A stretch of DNA of 39,480 nt from Brachybacterium tyrofermentans (GCF_014897585.1 NZ_JABUXW010000032.1:1-39480); one strand, 5' to 3'. Positions 7,660 through 15,696 are shown, counted from the stretch's first letter. Notes: a model not told the origin generated them from the sequence alone. Made by a program: numbers and translations.

Positions 7660-8391
7660 TCAGGGGCGATCTGCCGGTGCGTCATCCTGGCGGATCTGGT
7701 CCAGGCGCTGCAGCACGCGCAGCTGCGCCGGGTTGTACAGCTCGACCACGGCGTGCGCCAGGATGAGCCCGGCGGCGGCCTCCCCGTGGGGCGAGCGTTC
7801 GGCGGCATCGACCAGCTCGGGGTGGTCGCGTCGCTGCCGTCGCGCTGCCGGTGCCATGCGTCGGGCGAGGTCGGCGACGTCGGCGTCGGTCGCGTCCGCG
7901 GGAAGACGGTCGAACTCCTCGTCGGTCGGATCCGGGTCGGACAGCGCCCGACGGAACGCCTCCAGAGTCGGCTCGTCGAAGACGGTCGCGTAGACCGCGA
8001 GCAGGGACTGCTGCCTCGGGGAGAACTCCTGGGCCATCTCCGCGAAGCCGGGCGGGGTCTGCGCCGGTACCTCGTGGGCGAGGAGCAGCGCCAGCTCCGC
8101 GCGCACCCGCGTCAGGCGTTCGATCGTCGTGCTCAGCTCCGCGTCGAGGGACCGCAGCTCGTCGAGGGAGGCCGCATCGTCGTGGTCCATCGCGGCGATC
8201 TGCGTGAGCGCGATCCCCAGTTCGCGGAGGCGACGGATCCGCAGCAGCCGCACCAGATGAGGGATCCCGTAGCGCTTGTAGCCGTTGCCGGACCGCTCGG
8301 GTTGGGGGAGCAGGCCGATGCGGTGGTAGTGCCGCACCGTGTTCACCGTGGTGTTCGCGATCGTGGCGAGCTGCTGCGTGCTCCACGCCAT
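7660..8391 (-). CDS. MerR-family transcriptional regulator
   Basis: A 243-aa regulator. The N-terminal winged helix (STQQLATIANTTVNTVRHYH, then RIGLLPQPERSGNGYKRYG) is followed by the MerR dimerisation coiled coil (LDELRSLDAELSTTIERLTRVRAEL). The C-terminal 140 residues are an alpha-helical effector domain that I do not recognise; it lacks the cysteines of metal-sensing MerR proteins. The ATG at 8391 is preceded by GGAAGG; a longer in-frame extension (to 8613) overlaps the SpoIIM gene and looks non-coding. It lies 31 bp downstream of the SpoIIM-like gene in one operon, whose promoter has a MerR-type 19-bp spacer. Confidence 0.92.
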   Translation of the reverse strand: MAWSTQQLATIANTTVNTVRHYHRIGLLPQPERSGNGYKRYGIPHLVRLLRIRRLRELGIALTQIAAMDHDDAASLDELRSLDAELSTTIERLTRVRAELALLLAHEVPAQTPPGFAEMAQEFSPRQQSLLAVYATVFDEPTLEAFRRALSDPDPTDEEFDRLPADATDADVADLARRMAPAARRQRRDHPELVDAAERSPHGEAAAGLILAHAVVELYNPAQLRVLQRLDQIRQDDAPADRP

Positions 8392-8422
8392 CTGATGATC
8401 CTTCCGGGTGCGGGGTGGCAGG

Positions 8423-9058
8423 TCAGCCCGTGACGACGAGGGGCACGAAGTATCTGAGGGAGAAGGCCTCATAGATCGCGCCGACGACGAACAGCACGAG
8501 CGCGGGCAGTGCGAGACGGCCGATGAGCCGCAGTCCGCGAGCACATCCCTGGCGCCTCGTCGGGGCCTCGACGGTCGCCGGCCACAGCCACGACCTGCCC
8601 AGGAGATAGGCACCGAGCAGCAGGAGGATGTAGGCCTGGAACTCGATGAGCATGGTGAGGGAGTGCTGGATGAGGGTCATCGCGGTCACGTGGTCGACCG
8701 GTGCGAGGGTGATGCCGGACCGCAGGGCGAAGTAGGCGAAGACGACGATGCCGGAGAAGGGCACGAGCAGGGAGGGCAGCAGGATCGAGGAGAGCGCGAT
8801 CCGGCCGATGTTCACCGCGAAGATCACGGCCGCGAACAGCCACGGCCTGCTGATGATCGAGAGCACCAGGTCGGTGTCGCCGCTGGCGTCCATCGCTCCG
8901 ATGGTCGCCGCTCTGAGGCCGGGGAACAGCAGGCCGAGCGCCATGCCGAGCAGGAGCAGCCCGTAGGCGAAGGCGTTGAGGAGCAGGTAGGGGCGGAGGT
9001 GCGTGCGGAGGAGCTGGAACGGGGCGAGCGGGGCGCGCACGGTGTGCAGGGGTGTCAT
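8423..9058 (-). CDS. SpoIIM-like (stage II sporulation protein M family) membrane protein
   Basis: A 211-aa polytopic membrane protein with the DUF95/SpoIIM pattern: a first helix in AYGLLLLGMALGLLFPG, then ALRSGITLAPVD, a central HSLTMLIEFQAYILLLLGAYLLG segment and a final ALPALVLFVVGAIYEAF helix. In this family the E-F-Q-A-type segment is the conserved core. The organism is not expected to sporulate; homologues in non-sporulating actinobacteria have no settled role. The start at 9058 was chosen over 9121 because the latter lies inside the promoter dyad. It is cotranscribed with the MerR gene that probably controls it. Confidence 0.82.
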   Translation of the reverse strand: MTPLHTVRAPLAPFQLLRTHLRPYLLLNAFAYGLLLLGMALGLLFPGLRAATIGAMDASGDTDLVLSIISRPWLFAAVIFAVNIGRIALSSILLPSLLVPFSGIVVFAYFALRSGITLAPVDHVTAMTLIQHSLTMLIEFQAYILLLLGAYLLGRSWLWPATVEAPTRRQGCARGLRLIGRLALPALVLFVVGAIYEAFSLRYFVPLVVTG

Positions 9059-9109
9059 GGGCGGGCTCCGGGTTCGAGGTGGGCCGTGCGTTCGCCACGG
9101 CGCGCCTCG

Positions 9110-9140
9110 ATCAGAAACCATGTTCCCACCACAGGGTCAA
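9110..9140 (-). promoter_or_regulatory. MerR-type promoter with 19-bp spacer and internal dyad operator
   Basis: Read leftward, the -35 TTGACC (9135-9140) is separated by exactly 19 bp from a -10 TCTGAT (9110-9115). Between them lies a dyad ACC-N-TGT-N7-ACA-N-GGT. Overlong spacers holding the operator are the hallmark of MerR-activated promoters. The start of transcription would be near 9103, about 45 nt before the SpoIIM-like ATG, so the MerR gene in this operon is the likely regulator. Confidence 0.8.
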
Positions 9141-9199
9141 GACTCTCTCGCTGATCACTCTCGTGCGTCCCCGCGCAGGCGAAGAGGGACTACGTGCGA

Positions 9200-10054
9200 T
9201 CAGCGGTGCCGCGCGCGATGGGCCGACGGGCTCGCGCCCTGCAGAGCCCGGAAGCGGCGCGAGAAGTACAGCGCATCACGGAACCCCACGCGCCGGGCCA
9301 CCTCCGAGATCGGCTCTCCCGTCATCTCCAGCAGCCGGGCGGCGAGCTCCATCCGCTGCGCCTCGATGTACCGCGAGATCGGCGTGCCCACCTGCGCGGT
9401 GAACAGGTGCGAGAGACGGGAGGGGGAGAGGTGGGCGACGTCCGCGAGGCGCGCGATATCGAGATCCTCGGTGAGGTGCGCATCGAGGTGCTCGAGCACC
9501 CTCAGCACGCGTTCGTCGAGCTGGCGCTGCCGCGGGTTCTGGGTGTCGTACCAGAGCAGGGCCGCCTCGATCGCGTTGAGGGCGAACAGCTCGGGGCGGC
9601 CGACGGCGAGGCGCGTGGCTCGGGCGGCCCCGCGCAGCTGCTGCTGCACGCGCGCGGACACCTCCGCGCCGAGACGGATGCGACCGATACCGGATGCGGA
9701 CCCACCGGATACCGCCTCGGGCCAGTCCAGCAGGGCCAGCCAGGTCGCGGGCGGGTGGACGTGGCAGTACAGCAGGTGCCAGTGCCCGGCGGCAGGATCG
9801 GTGCCGTAGTCGTGCAGCGTGCCGGGATGCAGCAGCACGGCCTCGCCGGGCTCCGTGGCCAGCACGTGGGTCTCGGAGGTGCGCACGAGTCCGCCTCCGC
9901 CGACGGTGTGCAGCAGCAGCCAGTCCGCGGTGCCCCGGGTGCGGCGCACGTGATAGCCGGCGTCCTGGTGGAACTCGCCGGCCAGCACCCGTCCGGTCTC
10001 CGGGGGCGGCACCTCGACCGGCGCTACCTGACGACGCACAGCAGGATCGTCCAT
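9200..10054 (-). CDS. AraC-family transcriptional regulator with N-terminal cupin
   Basis: A 284-aa protein. The N-terminal half is a cupin ligand-binding domain (DWLLLHTVGGGGLVR, then EPGEAVLLHPGTLHDYG), as in AraC/RhaS-type sugar sensors. The C-terminal half carries both AraC HTH motifs: DLDIARLADVAHLSPSRLSH with FTAQVGTPISRYI, then EPISEVARRVGFRDALYFSR with RFRALQGASPSAHR. The ATG at 10054 has GGAGG at 8 nt. It is divergent from the PhyH-like gene with only 55 bp between starts, so it probably controls that gene as well as itself. Confidence 0.93.
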   Translation of the reverse strand: MDDPAVRRQVAPVEVPPPETGRVLAGEFHQDAGYHVRRTRGTADWLLLHTVGGGGLVRTSETHVLATEPGEAVLLHPGTLHDYGTDPAAGHWHLLYCHVHPPATWLALLDWPEAVSGGSASGIGRIRLGAEVSARVQQQLRGAARATRLAVGRPELFALNAIEAALLWYDTQNPRQRQLDERVLRVLEHLDAHLTEDLDIARLADVAHLSPSRLSHLFTAQVGTPISRYIEAQRMELAARLLEMTGEPISEVARRVGFRDALYFSRRFRALQGASPSAHRARHR

Positions 10055-10089
10055 GTCCGTGACCTCCGATCACCTGGTCCGTGGTGGCC

Positions 10090-10131
10090 CAGGGAACCAG
10101 ACTGACACCATGACCACTATTCAGGGAACCA
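10090..10131. promoter_or_regulatory. Direct repeat CAGGGAACCA, possible AraC sites
   Basis: The 10-mer CAGGGAACCA occurs at 10090-10099 and 10122-10131, 32 bp apart (about three helical turns), with the second copy inside the first codons of the PhyH-like gene. AraC proteins bind direct repeats, so these may be its half-sites. Chance duplication is not excluded. Confidence 0.35.
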
Positions 10132-11000
10132 CTGCACAGGGACTCAGCCTGACCGCGGACACCGGGACGGCCGATGCGTCGGAACTCGTGATCCTCGATG
10201 CCGCCGTCGCGACGCCGCACCAGCTGGCGGCGGCGTACGAGGGCGGGGGAGCGGTGCATCTGCGCGGGGTGCTGAGCGCCGAGGAGATCGCCGAGCTCCG
10301 CGACACGTTCACCACCCACATCGAGACCGACGGCGAGGGCGGGGCCTTCGACGAGACGGAGGACGGCGATCCCCTGCACGCCTACCCGCGCATGATCCAG
10401 CCGCACCGCGGTGAGCACGCACCGGGCGTGCTGGCGAGGCACTGGCTGCTGGAGCAGCGGGTGATGGGCCGGGTCGTCGAGACGGTGGGGCCGGTGTGGG
10501 CGGCGCAGTCGATGTTCTACTTCAAGCCCGCCGGGGCTCGCGGCCAGGCCATGCACCAGGACAACCTCTTCCTGCAGTCGCATCCCGAGACCTGCATCGC
10601 GGCCTGGATCGCGGTGGACGACTGCGACGCCGAGAACGGTGCGCTGGGCGTCGTCCCCGGCACGCACCGCTACGAGATCGTCTGCCCGGAGGAGGCCGAT
10701 GCGACCGAGTCGTTCACCTCGATCACCGTGAGCATCCCCGACCACCTCCGCGTCGTGCAGACGGACATGAAGGCCGGCGACATGCTGATCTTCCACGGCA
10801 GCCTCGTGCACGGCTCGAAGCCCAACTCCAGCGCCGACCGCTTCCGGCGCTCGTTGATCTTCCACTACATCCCCGAGGGCAGTCGAGAGGTGGCGTCCAT
10901 GTACCAGCCGCTCCTCGACGCGGAGGGCGATGAGGTGAGGATCGAGACCGCAGAGAACGGCGGCGAGTGCGGCGAGGGCTGGGTGGCGCGGAACCACTGA
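10110..11000 (+). CDS. Phytanoyl-CoA dioxygenase (PhyH)-family Fe(II)/2-oxoglutarate oxygenase
   Basis: A 296-aa member of the PhyH family. The facial triad is visible: His149 and Asp151 in AMHQDNLFL and His234 in SLVHGSKPN; the 2-oxoglutarate-binding Arg is probably in RFRRSLIFHYIP. Such enzymes hydroxylate small molecules using O2 and 2-oxoglutarate. The substrate is unknown. The ATG at 10110 was preferred because the longer frame (10053) would overlap the divergent AraC start. No good Shine-Dalgarno is seen. A divergent AraC neighbour suggests ligand-induced expression. Confidence 0.88.
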   Translation: MTTIQGTTAQGLSLTADTGTADASELVILDAAVATPHQLAAAYEGGGAVHLRGVLSAEEIAELRDTFTTHIETDGEGGAFDETEDGDPLHAYPRMIQPHRGEHAPGVLARHWLLEQRVMGRVVETVGPVWAAQSMFYFKPAGARGQAMHQDNLFLQSHPETCIAAWIAVDDCDAENGALGVVPGTHRYEIVCPEEADATESFTSITVSIPDHLRVVQTDMKAGDMLIFHGSLVHGSKPNSSADRFRRSLIFHYIPEGSREVASMYQPLLDAEGDEVRIETAENGGECGEGWVARNH

Positions 11001-11024
11001 GGGCGAGGGGGCCTGCGTCGACCC

Positions 11025-12584
11025 TCAGAACGGAGGGTCGGGGTACGTTGCCGGATCCGTGTACGGGACCCTGACCGGCACGACATCGGCAAGTGGGATC
11101 GACGACCGGTCCGGTTCCGGCTCCGGTTCCGGAACCGGAACCGGTGCTGGGGCCGGTGACTCGGCGTCCTGGAGAAGCCCACGCCACCGGGCGTCATCCC
11201 ATGCGAGCATCTCTTCGTAGACATCCCACGAATGCTGGAGGGCGGCGGCGATCTCCGGAGTGAGCAGGTCGCGGTTCTGCCGGGCGCTCAGGCGTTCGAT
11301 CTCGCCGATATGCCATGTCGTGCTGCCATCCGGGCCGCGAACCGGATCGAGAAGCCCTCGCGTCTTCATCATGTGGTGTTTCCAGCACAATCGATGGAGA
11401 TTCTCGATGGAGGTCTGGCCGCCCTTCTCTGGATTATCGTGATCGTATTCTTCGATATGATCGGATTCCCCGACGGTGCAGACATTTCTGGTGCACCCGG
11501 GAACGGCGCAGACCGGATCGAGCAGGCGGAGATGCTCCTGCATCGTGGTCGTCGGCGAATACCTCGTCGGTGGAAGAGGGAGGAAGGTGCCGTCGGACGG
11601 ATCGGTGAGGATCCTGTACCAGGTGGGCTCGCCGGCCGCGAGGTGGCGGGCCATAGGAGCGGGCAGCGGGATCGTGCCGTCGATCGTGCCGGGGGCGTCG
11701 GACTCGCCGAGCAGAGTCATGGCGGGGACGACGACCTGGAGTCGGAACCGGCTTCCGGGTACCTCGACGCCCGCGGTGTCGAGCATGGTGCGGGTGAGGA
11801 TCGCGTACCGCAGGGCCGCAAGCGTCATGTGGTGGCCGTCGCGGGCGACATCGCCGTCGATGTCGAACGGCGCCGGGCGGCCTTCGTCGACGGCGTGGCG
11901 CTGGTCGTTCTGGACGGCGCGCGCGGCGGCGTCCAGACGGTGCGAGAGGCCGACGATCTCGTGGACCGGTCCGGTGATGGCGAGGCGGGCGGTTCCGTCG
12001 TGATCGCGGTTGACCTCGAGCCCGACATTGCGCTGCTCAGCAGGGGTTTCGCGGACAGCGGCCGCGCCGAACCAGGCGATCAGCTTGCCCAGCTCCCGGG
12101 TGAATCGGTCGGAGGGGATGTTGGCGAGGTCCCAGGCGGAGACGCGGTCATCGACCTGCCGGCACTGGTCCGGGGTGAGGCGGCGGACGCGCCGGAGCAT
12201 CAGCTCGAACCAGTGGGCCGGGAGGTCTCCGGCCTCGAGCCGGGCGAGGGTGTGCGGGAAGCCCGTGACCGCGGTGTAGGCGGCATGCAGCTGCGTGCTG
12301 GCCTGGTTGACGGTGATCCGCCGGGCGTCGGCGACGAGGATCGCGTACAGGTCGCCATCATCGCTGGACTCGTCCCAGAACATCGCCACCCTCCGGAGGT
12401 GCTCTGCGTAGGCGCGGGCTTCCGCCTGCTGGGCGGCGAACAGCTCCTGCGCCAGATGCGCCTCGAGGCACCCCGGCTCCATGAAGGAACGGGCGGCGAA
12501 CTCCTCGGGATCCAGGGGCTTGCGGGCGCGGACCACGGGTTCAGGCGGCTCCGTGCCAGCGGGTGGCTGCGTCATGATCGTCAT
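11025..12584 (-). CDS. DUF222 and HNH endonuclease domain protein
   Basis: A 519-aa protein of the family that is abundant and repeated in Micrococcales genomes. The N-terminal two thirds is DUF222 (LTPDQCRQVDDRVSAWDLAN and similar helices). The HNH zinc-finger nuclease module spans about residues 359-408, with CAVPGC, the core ESDHIEEYDH, and NLHRLCWKHHMMKT. A Pro/Glu/Val-rich low-complexity tail follows, encoded by CCGGTTCCGG-type repeats near 11109-11156. The ATG at 12584 has GAGGGG upstream; an in-frame TTG at 12623 is less likely. The biological role of the family is unsettled; a genuine mobile-element link is not shown here. Confidence 0.92.
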   Translation of the reverse strand: MTIMTQPPAGTEPPEPVVRARKPLDPEEFAARSFMEPGCLEAHLAQELFAAQQAEARAYAEHLRRVAMFWDESSDDGDLYAILVADARRITVNQASTQLHAAYTAVTGFPHTLARLEAGDLPAHWFELMLRRVRRLTPDQCRQVDDRVSAWDLANIPSDRFTRELGKLIAWFGAAAVRETPAEQRNVGLEVNRDHDGTARLAITGPVHEIVGLSHRLDAAARAVQNDQRHAVDEGRPAPFDIDGDVARDGHHMTLAALRYAILTRTMLDTAGVEVPGSRFRLQVVVPAMTLLGESDAPGTIDGTIPLPAPMARHLAAGEPTWYRILTDPSDGTFLPLPPTRYSPTTTMQEHLRLLDPVCAVPGCTRNVCTVGESDHIEEYDHDNPEKGGQTSIENLHRLCWKHHMMKTRGLLDPVRGPDGSTTWHIGEIERLSARQNRDLLTPEIAAALQHSWDVYEEMLAWDDARWRGLLQDAESPAPAPVPVPEPEPEPDRSSIPLADVVPVRVPYTDPATYPDPPF

Positions 12585-12645
12585 CGTGTCGACGCCCCTC
12601 CCCGGTCGTTCAGAATTCGACAATGAATGTTCTGCAACTCCTTCT

Positions 12646-12674
12646 ATTCTAGAAGGTTCCGGCTCGCGGGTCCA
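12646..12674 (-). promoter_or_regulatory. Sigma-A-type promoter of the DUF222/HNH gene
   Basis: On the minus strand, -35 TGGACC (12669-12674), a 17-bp spacer and -10 TAGAAT (12646-12651) form a good housekeeping promoter about 55 nt upstream of the chosen ATG. This also supports the ATG start over the TTG at 12623. Confidence 0.65.
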
Positions 12675-12803
12675 GCGTTATCTCCGATGTGGATGAATCT
12701 GTGGATAACCACCCTGTGTGGAGGAAAGGTGTTCTCGGGGATTGCGGCGAGCGCGGACGGAGAATCTGCGGCAAGGGCTGCAACGGGTCACCGCCACGTG
12801 TCA

Positions 12804-13196
12804 CTACCGCGGGTCCCAGCTCAGCACGGCGTCGACGAGCAGCTCGATGGACTGGGCGCTGTCCAGGTGCAGCACGGGTTGTGCCTGGCGGCTGAGCCAT
12901 TGCTCGTGGCCTGCCCGACTGCGCCCGGTGAAGCTCGGGTCATCGTAGCCCACCGCCCAGTCGCGGAACTCCGTCCAGGCGACCTGATCGATCTCCTGGC
13001 CTTCCCGGCGCACGGACTCGCGCGCCTCGAGTCGTCGCAGCCGCTCCTGCGGATCCAGGGTCAGGAACACGAAGGCATCGCACTGCGCGAGGACGCTCCC
13101 GCCCCATTCGAGCATCGACCCCGACAGCACCCAGGCCTCACGCGGCACGAAGAGCTCGTGCATCAGCGCAACCCGTTCCTCCGTCGGCCGGTATTG
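12804..13196 (-). pseudogene. 5'-truncated P-loop nucleotide kinase (remnant)
   Basis: The frame encodes the middle and C-terminus of a small AAA/adenylate-kinase-like protein: QYRPTEERVALMHELF, then AWVLSGSMLEWGG, then CDAFVFLTLDPQERLRRLEARE. Full-length relatives of about 180 residues begin with a GxxxxGKS/T P-loop and about 45 residues upstream of QYRP. Here that region is absent: homology starts within 35 bp of the preceding gene's stop, with no start codon until the ATG at 13163. A 119-aa product from that ATG would lack the nucleotide-binding loop. The simplest explanation is a deletion that removed the 5' end. Confidence 0.75.
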
Positions 13197-13229
13197 CGCG
13201 GGCGCTCGCCGCTGCTCAGGCCTGCGCGC

Positions 13230-14777
13230 TCACTGGTAGGACACGAACCACGGGCGCGGCTCGACCTCGTAGGTCTTCTCCGGCGTGAAGGTCGGGGTGT
13301 CCTCGTCGTAGAAGTTCTTCCAGGCCATGAACATCCCCTCGGGCAGGTCGTTCTGCAGCGCGTTCCAGGTCTCGAGCTTGGCATCGGGCGTGCCGTGGCC
13401 GTCCGCATGAACCGCCATCGCGAGCTCGGGATGGGAGGTGTCGACGTCCTGTCGATCGGAGATCATCGCGAGGCTGAACTGGTGGAGGATGAACGCCTTC
13501 TGCGGCAGATCGTTGTCGGCGGTGAGGTCGGCGAGCCACTGCGCGGTCTCGTTGACCTCGTCGGCCGAGACCGAACCGATCTGCGCGAGGTGCTTCTGTC
13601 CCGGCTTCAGCCGCCATTCCGCATCGAGCGCGAGGCCCACATGGGGCTCTTTGAGCAGGTCCTCGTAGAGCTTGGCCTGCGAGAGGAAGTCGCTGGTGCC
13701 GGGCTGCAGATCCAGCACGACGTACACCCCGGCCTCCCCGGCCGCGTCGACCCACTCGCGGATCGTCTCGGGGTCGAGCTCGGTGGAGTAGTCGCCGTCG
13801 GCCCCGGGCTCGGAGGAGGCGAGGGTCGTGATGATCTCGAACGCCGGGACCACCGGTTCGTCGGTCAGGCCCGAGTAGTCGTCGGCGAGGCCCTTCACCC
13901 GGTCGATGGACTCCTCGAGGCCCTGCTCGCCGAGGATGCCGAGGGAGGGGACCCCGGGCGATCCGTAGGCGGCGATCATGCGCCGACCGGGGAAGACGCT
14001 CTGCCCGCCGCCGGGCAGCTCGGGGGCCGTCGCAGCGGTGTGCAGGGCTGCTGTCCAGTCGTCGGCCGCGCCGAAGGTGGTGCCGAGGGCGAGGATCCCG
14101 GCCGACGGGTCGTCCCCGGCGGCGCTCTTCGTCGCGGCCACGCTGTCGCTGCTGAGGCTTGGGTCCCCTCCCGGCATCTCGGAGATCGTGCCGCCGGCCG
14201 CCTCCACTTCGGCACGGGCGACGGTCTGCGCGGGGCCCGTCCGATCGGGGTCGACGAACATCGAGAGGGCGGGGGCCTCGTCATCACTGGTGATCCCGGG
14301 AAGGTCGTCGGCATCGTCGGCGGATGGATCGATCTTCACCACGTCGAGGCCGTCGCCGAGGGCCGAGACATCGGTGCCCTCCGCAGTGACGACCGTGTCG
14401 GCACCGAGGCGTTCGATCTCGTCGGCGACGGCCTGATCGGTGCCGATCAGCAACGGGAGACCGGAGGCGGCGCTGAGCGGGGCGAGGGCGTCGACGGTGT
14501 CCTCGGTGGCGACGATCGCGCCATCGGCCGAGGTGAACAGGGAGGCGCTCAGCGCGAGGGCGGTCTGCGAGGCGTCCTCGTCCGGTACCACCGTCGAGGT
14601 CGGTGCGGTGTCGACGACGTCCACCTGGAGATCGTCCTGCCAGAACGTGCAGGCGCCGAGGCTCGCGAGCAGGGCTGTCGCCGCCGTCACGGAGACCGTT
14701 CCTCGGAGGGCGATGGTCCGCCGGCTGCGCCGGGTGCGGGGGAGCTGATCCTCGAGCGCGTTCTGGTTCCGTGTCAC
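13230..14777 (-). CDS. Secreted lipoprotein with CWB2-like N-terminal region and TIM-barrel-like C-terminal region
   Basis: A 515-aa protein. A basic N-terminus (RRSRR) precedes a hydrophobic segment and the lipobox LASLGAC with lipid-modified Cys43, so it is anchored on the outer face of the membrane. Residues about 65-240 look like cell-wall-binding repeat 2 (CWB2) type alternating units (SGLPLLIGTDQAVADEIERLGADTV is one such unit). Residues about 260-515 resemble a glycoside-hydrolase-like TIM barrel (VPAFEIITTLASS, GVYVVLDLQPG, HVGLALDAEW). The catalytic status is unknown. It is followed closely by the kinase remnant. No close named family is recognised. Confidence 0.75.
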   Translation of the reverse strand: MTRNQNALEDQLPRTRRSRRTIALRGTVSVTAATALLASLGACTFWQDDLQVDVVDTAPTSTVVPDEDASQTALALSASLFTSADGAIVATEDTVDALAPLSAASGLPLLIGTDQAVADEIERLGADTVVTAEGTDVSALGDGLDVVKIDPSADDADDLPGITSDDEAPALSMFVDPDRTGPAQTVARAEVEAAGGTISEMPGGDPSLSSDSVAATKSAAGDDPSAGILALGTTFGAADDWTAALHTAATAPELPGGGQSVFPGRRMIAAYGSPGVPSLGILGEQGLEESIDRVKGLADDYSGLTDEPVVPAFEIITTLASSEPGADGDYSTELDPETIREWVDAAGEAGVYVVLDLQPGTSDFLSQAKLYEDLLKEPHVGLALDAEWRLKPGQKHLAQIGSVSADEVNETAQWLADLTADNDLPQKAFILHQFSLAMISDRQDVDTSHPELAMAVHADGHGTPDAKLETWNALQNDLPEGMFMAWKNFYDEDTPTFTPEKTYEVEPRPWFVSYQ

Positions 14778-14860
14778 CGTCCCAGACTGCCGTGCGGAGG
14801 CCCCATCGGGCGAATGACGTGGCCGTGCCGGACATGTTGGTCCGGGCGGGCGACTCGACG

Positions 14861-15595
14861 TTATGTGTTCGCCGAGATCACGGCGTCATAGTGCGCGAGG
14901 GCGGAATCGAGATCGTGCTCGGAGAAGTCCGGCCAGGAACAGCTGGCGACATGGAGCTCGGCCGAGGTGCTCTGCCACGGAAAGAAGCCGGATGCGCGAT
15001 TGTCCCCTCCCGTGCGGATGATCAGATCGATCTCCTTGGCCGGACCACCGGGAAGGTGCTGGGAGATGAGATCGACCGAGAGGGCGTCCACGTCGCCGAC
15101 GGGGAGGTCGACAACCGCTGAACGAACCGCGCCGAGAATGTCGGCATGCGCGTCGTAGCCGATCGCGAGGGTCAGGTGCCGCGGGCGGTCCCGCGTCGTC
15201 TCGACCGCGTCCATCAAGGCCACTCGCGTGCGCTTGGGAAGAAGATCGAGGTCGCCGCTGATGTGCAGGCACCACTGCTCGGCCGCGAGCACACGGGCTG
15301 GGATGACGTTCTCGATCAGGCGGAACAGGGTGCGGAGCTCGAGAGCGCCGCGCCGACGGATGTTGACCGCGGAGAGCACGTACACACTGGCGTGCTCGAT
15401 CCCTCGCGTGCTCAGCCAGGCGAGGACGTTCGAGAGATGCTCGGCGCCGGCCTGATGCCCCAGGCTCACGTCGGCGAGGCCCTGGCTCCGGGCCCAGCGT
15501 CGGTTCCCATCCATGATGAGTCCGACGTGCCGGGGACGGTGCGATCCCGGCGCCGGTGTGCTCGTCGCCGCGTCGGTGGCCTCGTCGATCCTCAT
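14861..15595 (-). CDS. Divergent cis-prenyltransferase (UppS family)
   Basis: A 244-aa protein from ATG 15595 (a GTG at 15661 would add 22 residues). The catalytic P-loop HVGLIMDGNRRWA carries Asp29. Later family blocks are present but altered: the usual S-x-E-N-W-x-R appears as SAVNIRRR, and the RTGGE-R-SNFLLWQ block appears as RTGGDNRASGFFPWQ. These are positions involved in Mg2+/IPP binding and chain handling. Undecaprenyl diphosphate synthase is the family prototype, but this copy is more likely an accessory short-chain or unusual prenyl diphosphate synthase. The upstream -10 at 15602 suggests leaderless expression. Confidence 0.82.
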   Translation of the reverse strand: MRIDEATDAATSTPAPGSHRPRHVGLIMDGNRRWARSQGLADVSLGHQAGAEHLSNVLAWLSTRGIEHASVYVLSAVNIRRRGALELRTLFRLIENVIPARVLAAEQWCLHISGDLDLLPKRTRVALMDAVETTRDRPRHLTLAIGYDAHADILGAVRSAVVDLPVGDVDALSVDLISQHLPGGPAKEIDLIIRTGGDNRASGFFPWQSTSAELHVASCSWPDFSEHDLDSALAHYDAVISANT

Positions 15596-15601
15596 GGCAC
15601 G

Positions 15602-15607
15602 AAGGTA
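15602..15607 (-). promoter_or_regulatory. -10 hexamer TACCTT for a leaderless transcript
   Basis: TACCTT lies 6 nt before the ATG at 15595, with no Shine-Dalgarno in between. This supports the 15595 start for the cis-prenyltransferase. Confidence 0.45.
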
Positions 15608-15684
15608 CGTCCGCAGTCGGCCTCCATCGGTCCCGGGCTCGATGATCCACAGGGTCCTCACCGGACGCGCGGTGCGCAGGACGG

Positions 15685-15690
15685 GATACT
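15685..15690 (+). promoter_or_regulatory. -10 hexamer GATACT for a leaderless transcript
   Basis: GATACT sits exactly 6 nt before the ATG at 15697 and no ribosome binding site is visible. With 2128 and 15602 it is the third such case in this window. Confidence 0.45.
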
Positions 15691-15696
15691 GGCCCG

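Noticed and set aside
11025..12584. Group II intron or mobile-element endonuclease
   Set aside because: The HNH is attached to DUF222, a common chromosomal actinobacterial family; no intron, IS ends or target-site duplication are seen.
12627..14891. A 754-codon plus-strand open frame
   Set aside because: It is the antisense shadow of the DUF222/kinase/lipoprotein genes. Its translation is a low-complexity Gly/Arg/Val/Glu mix without family motifs.
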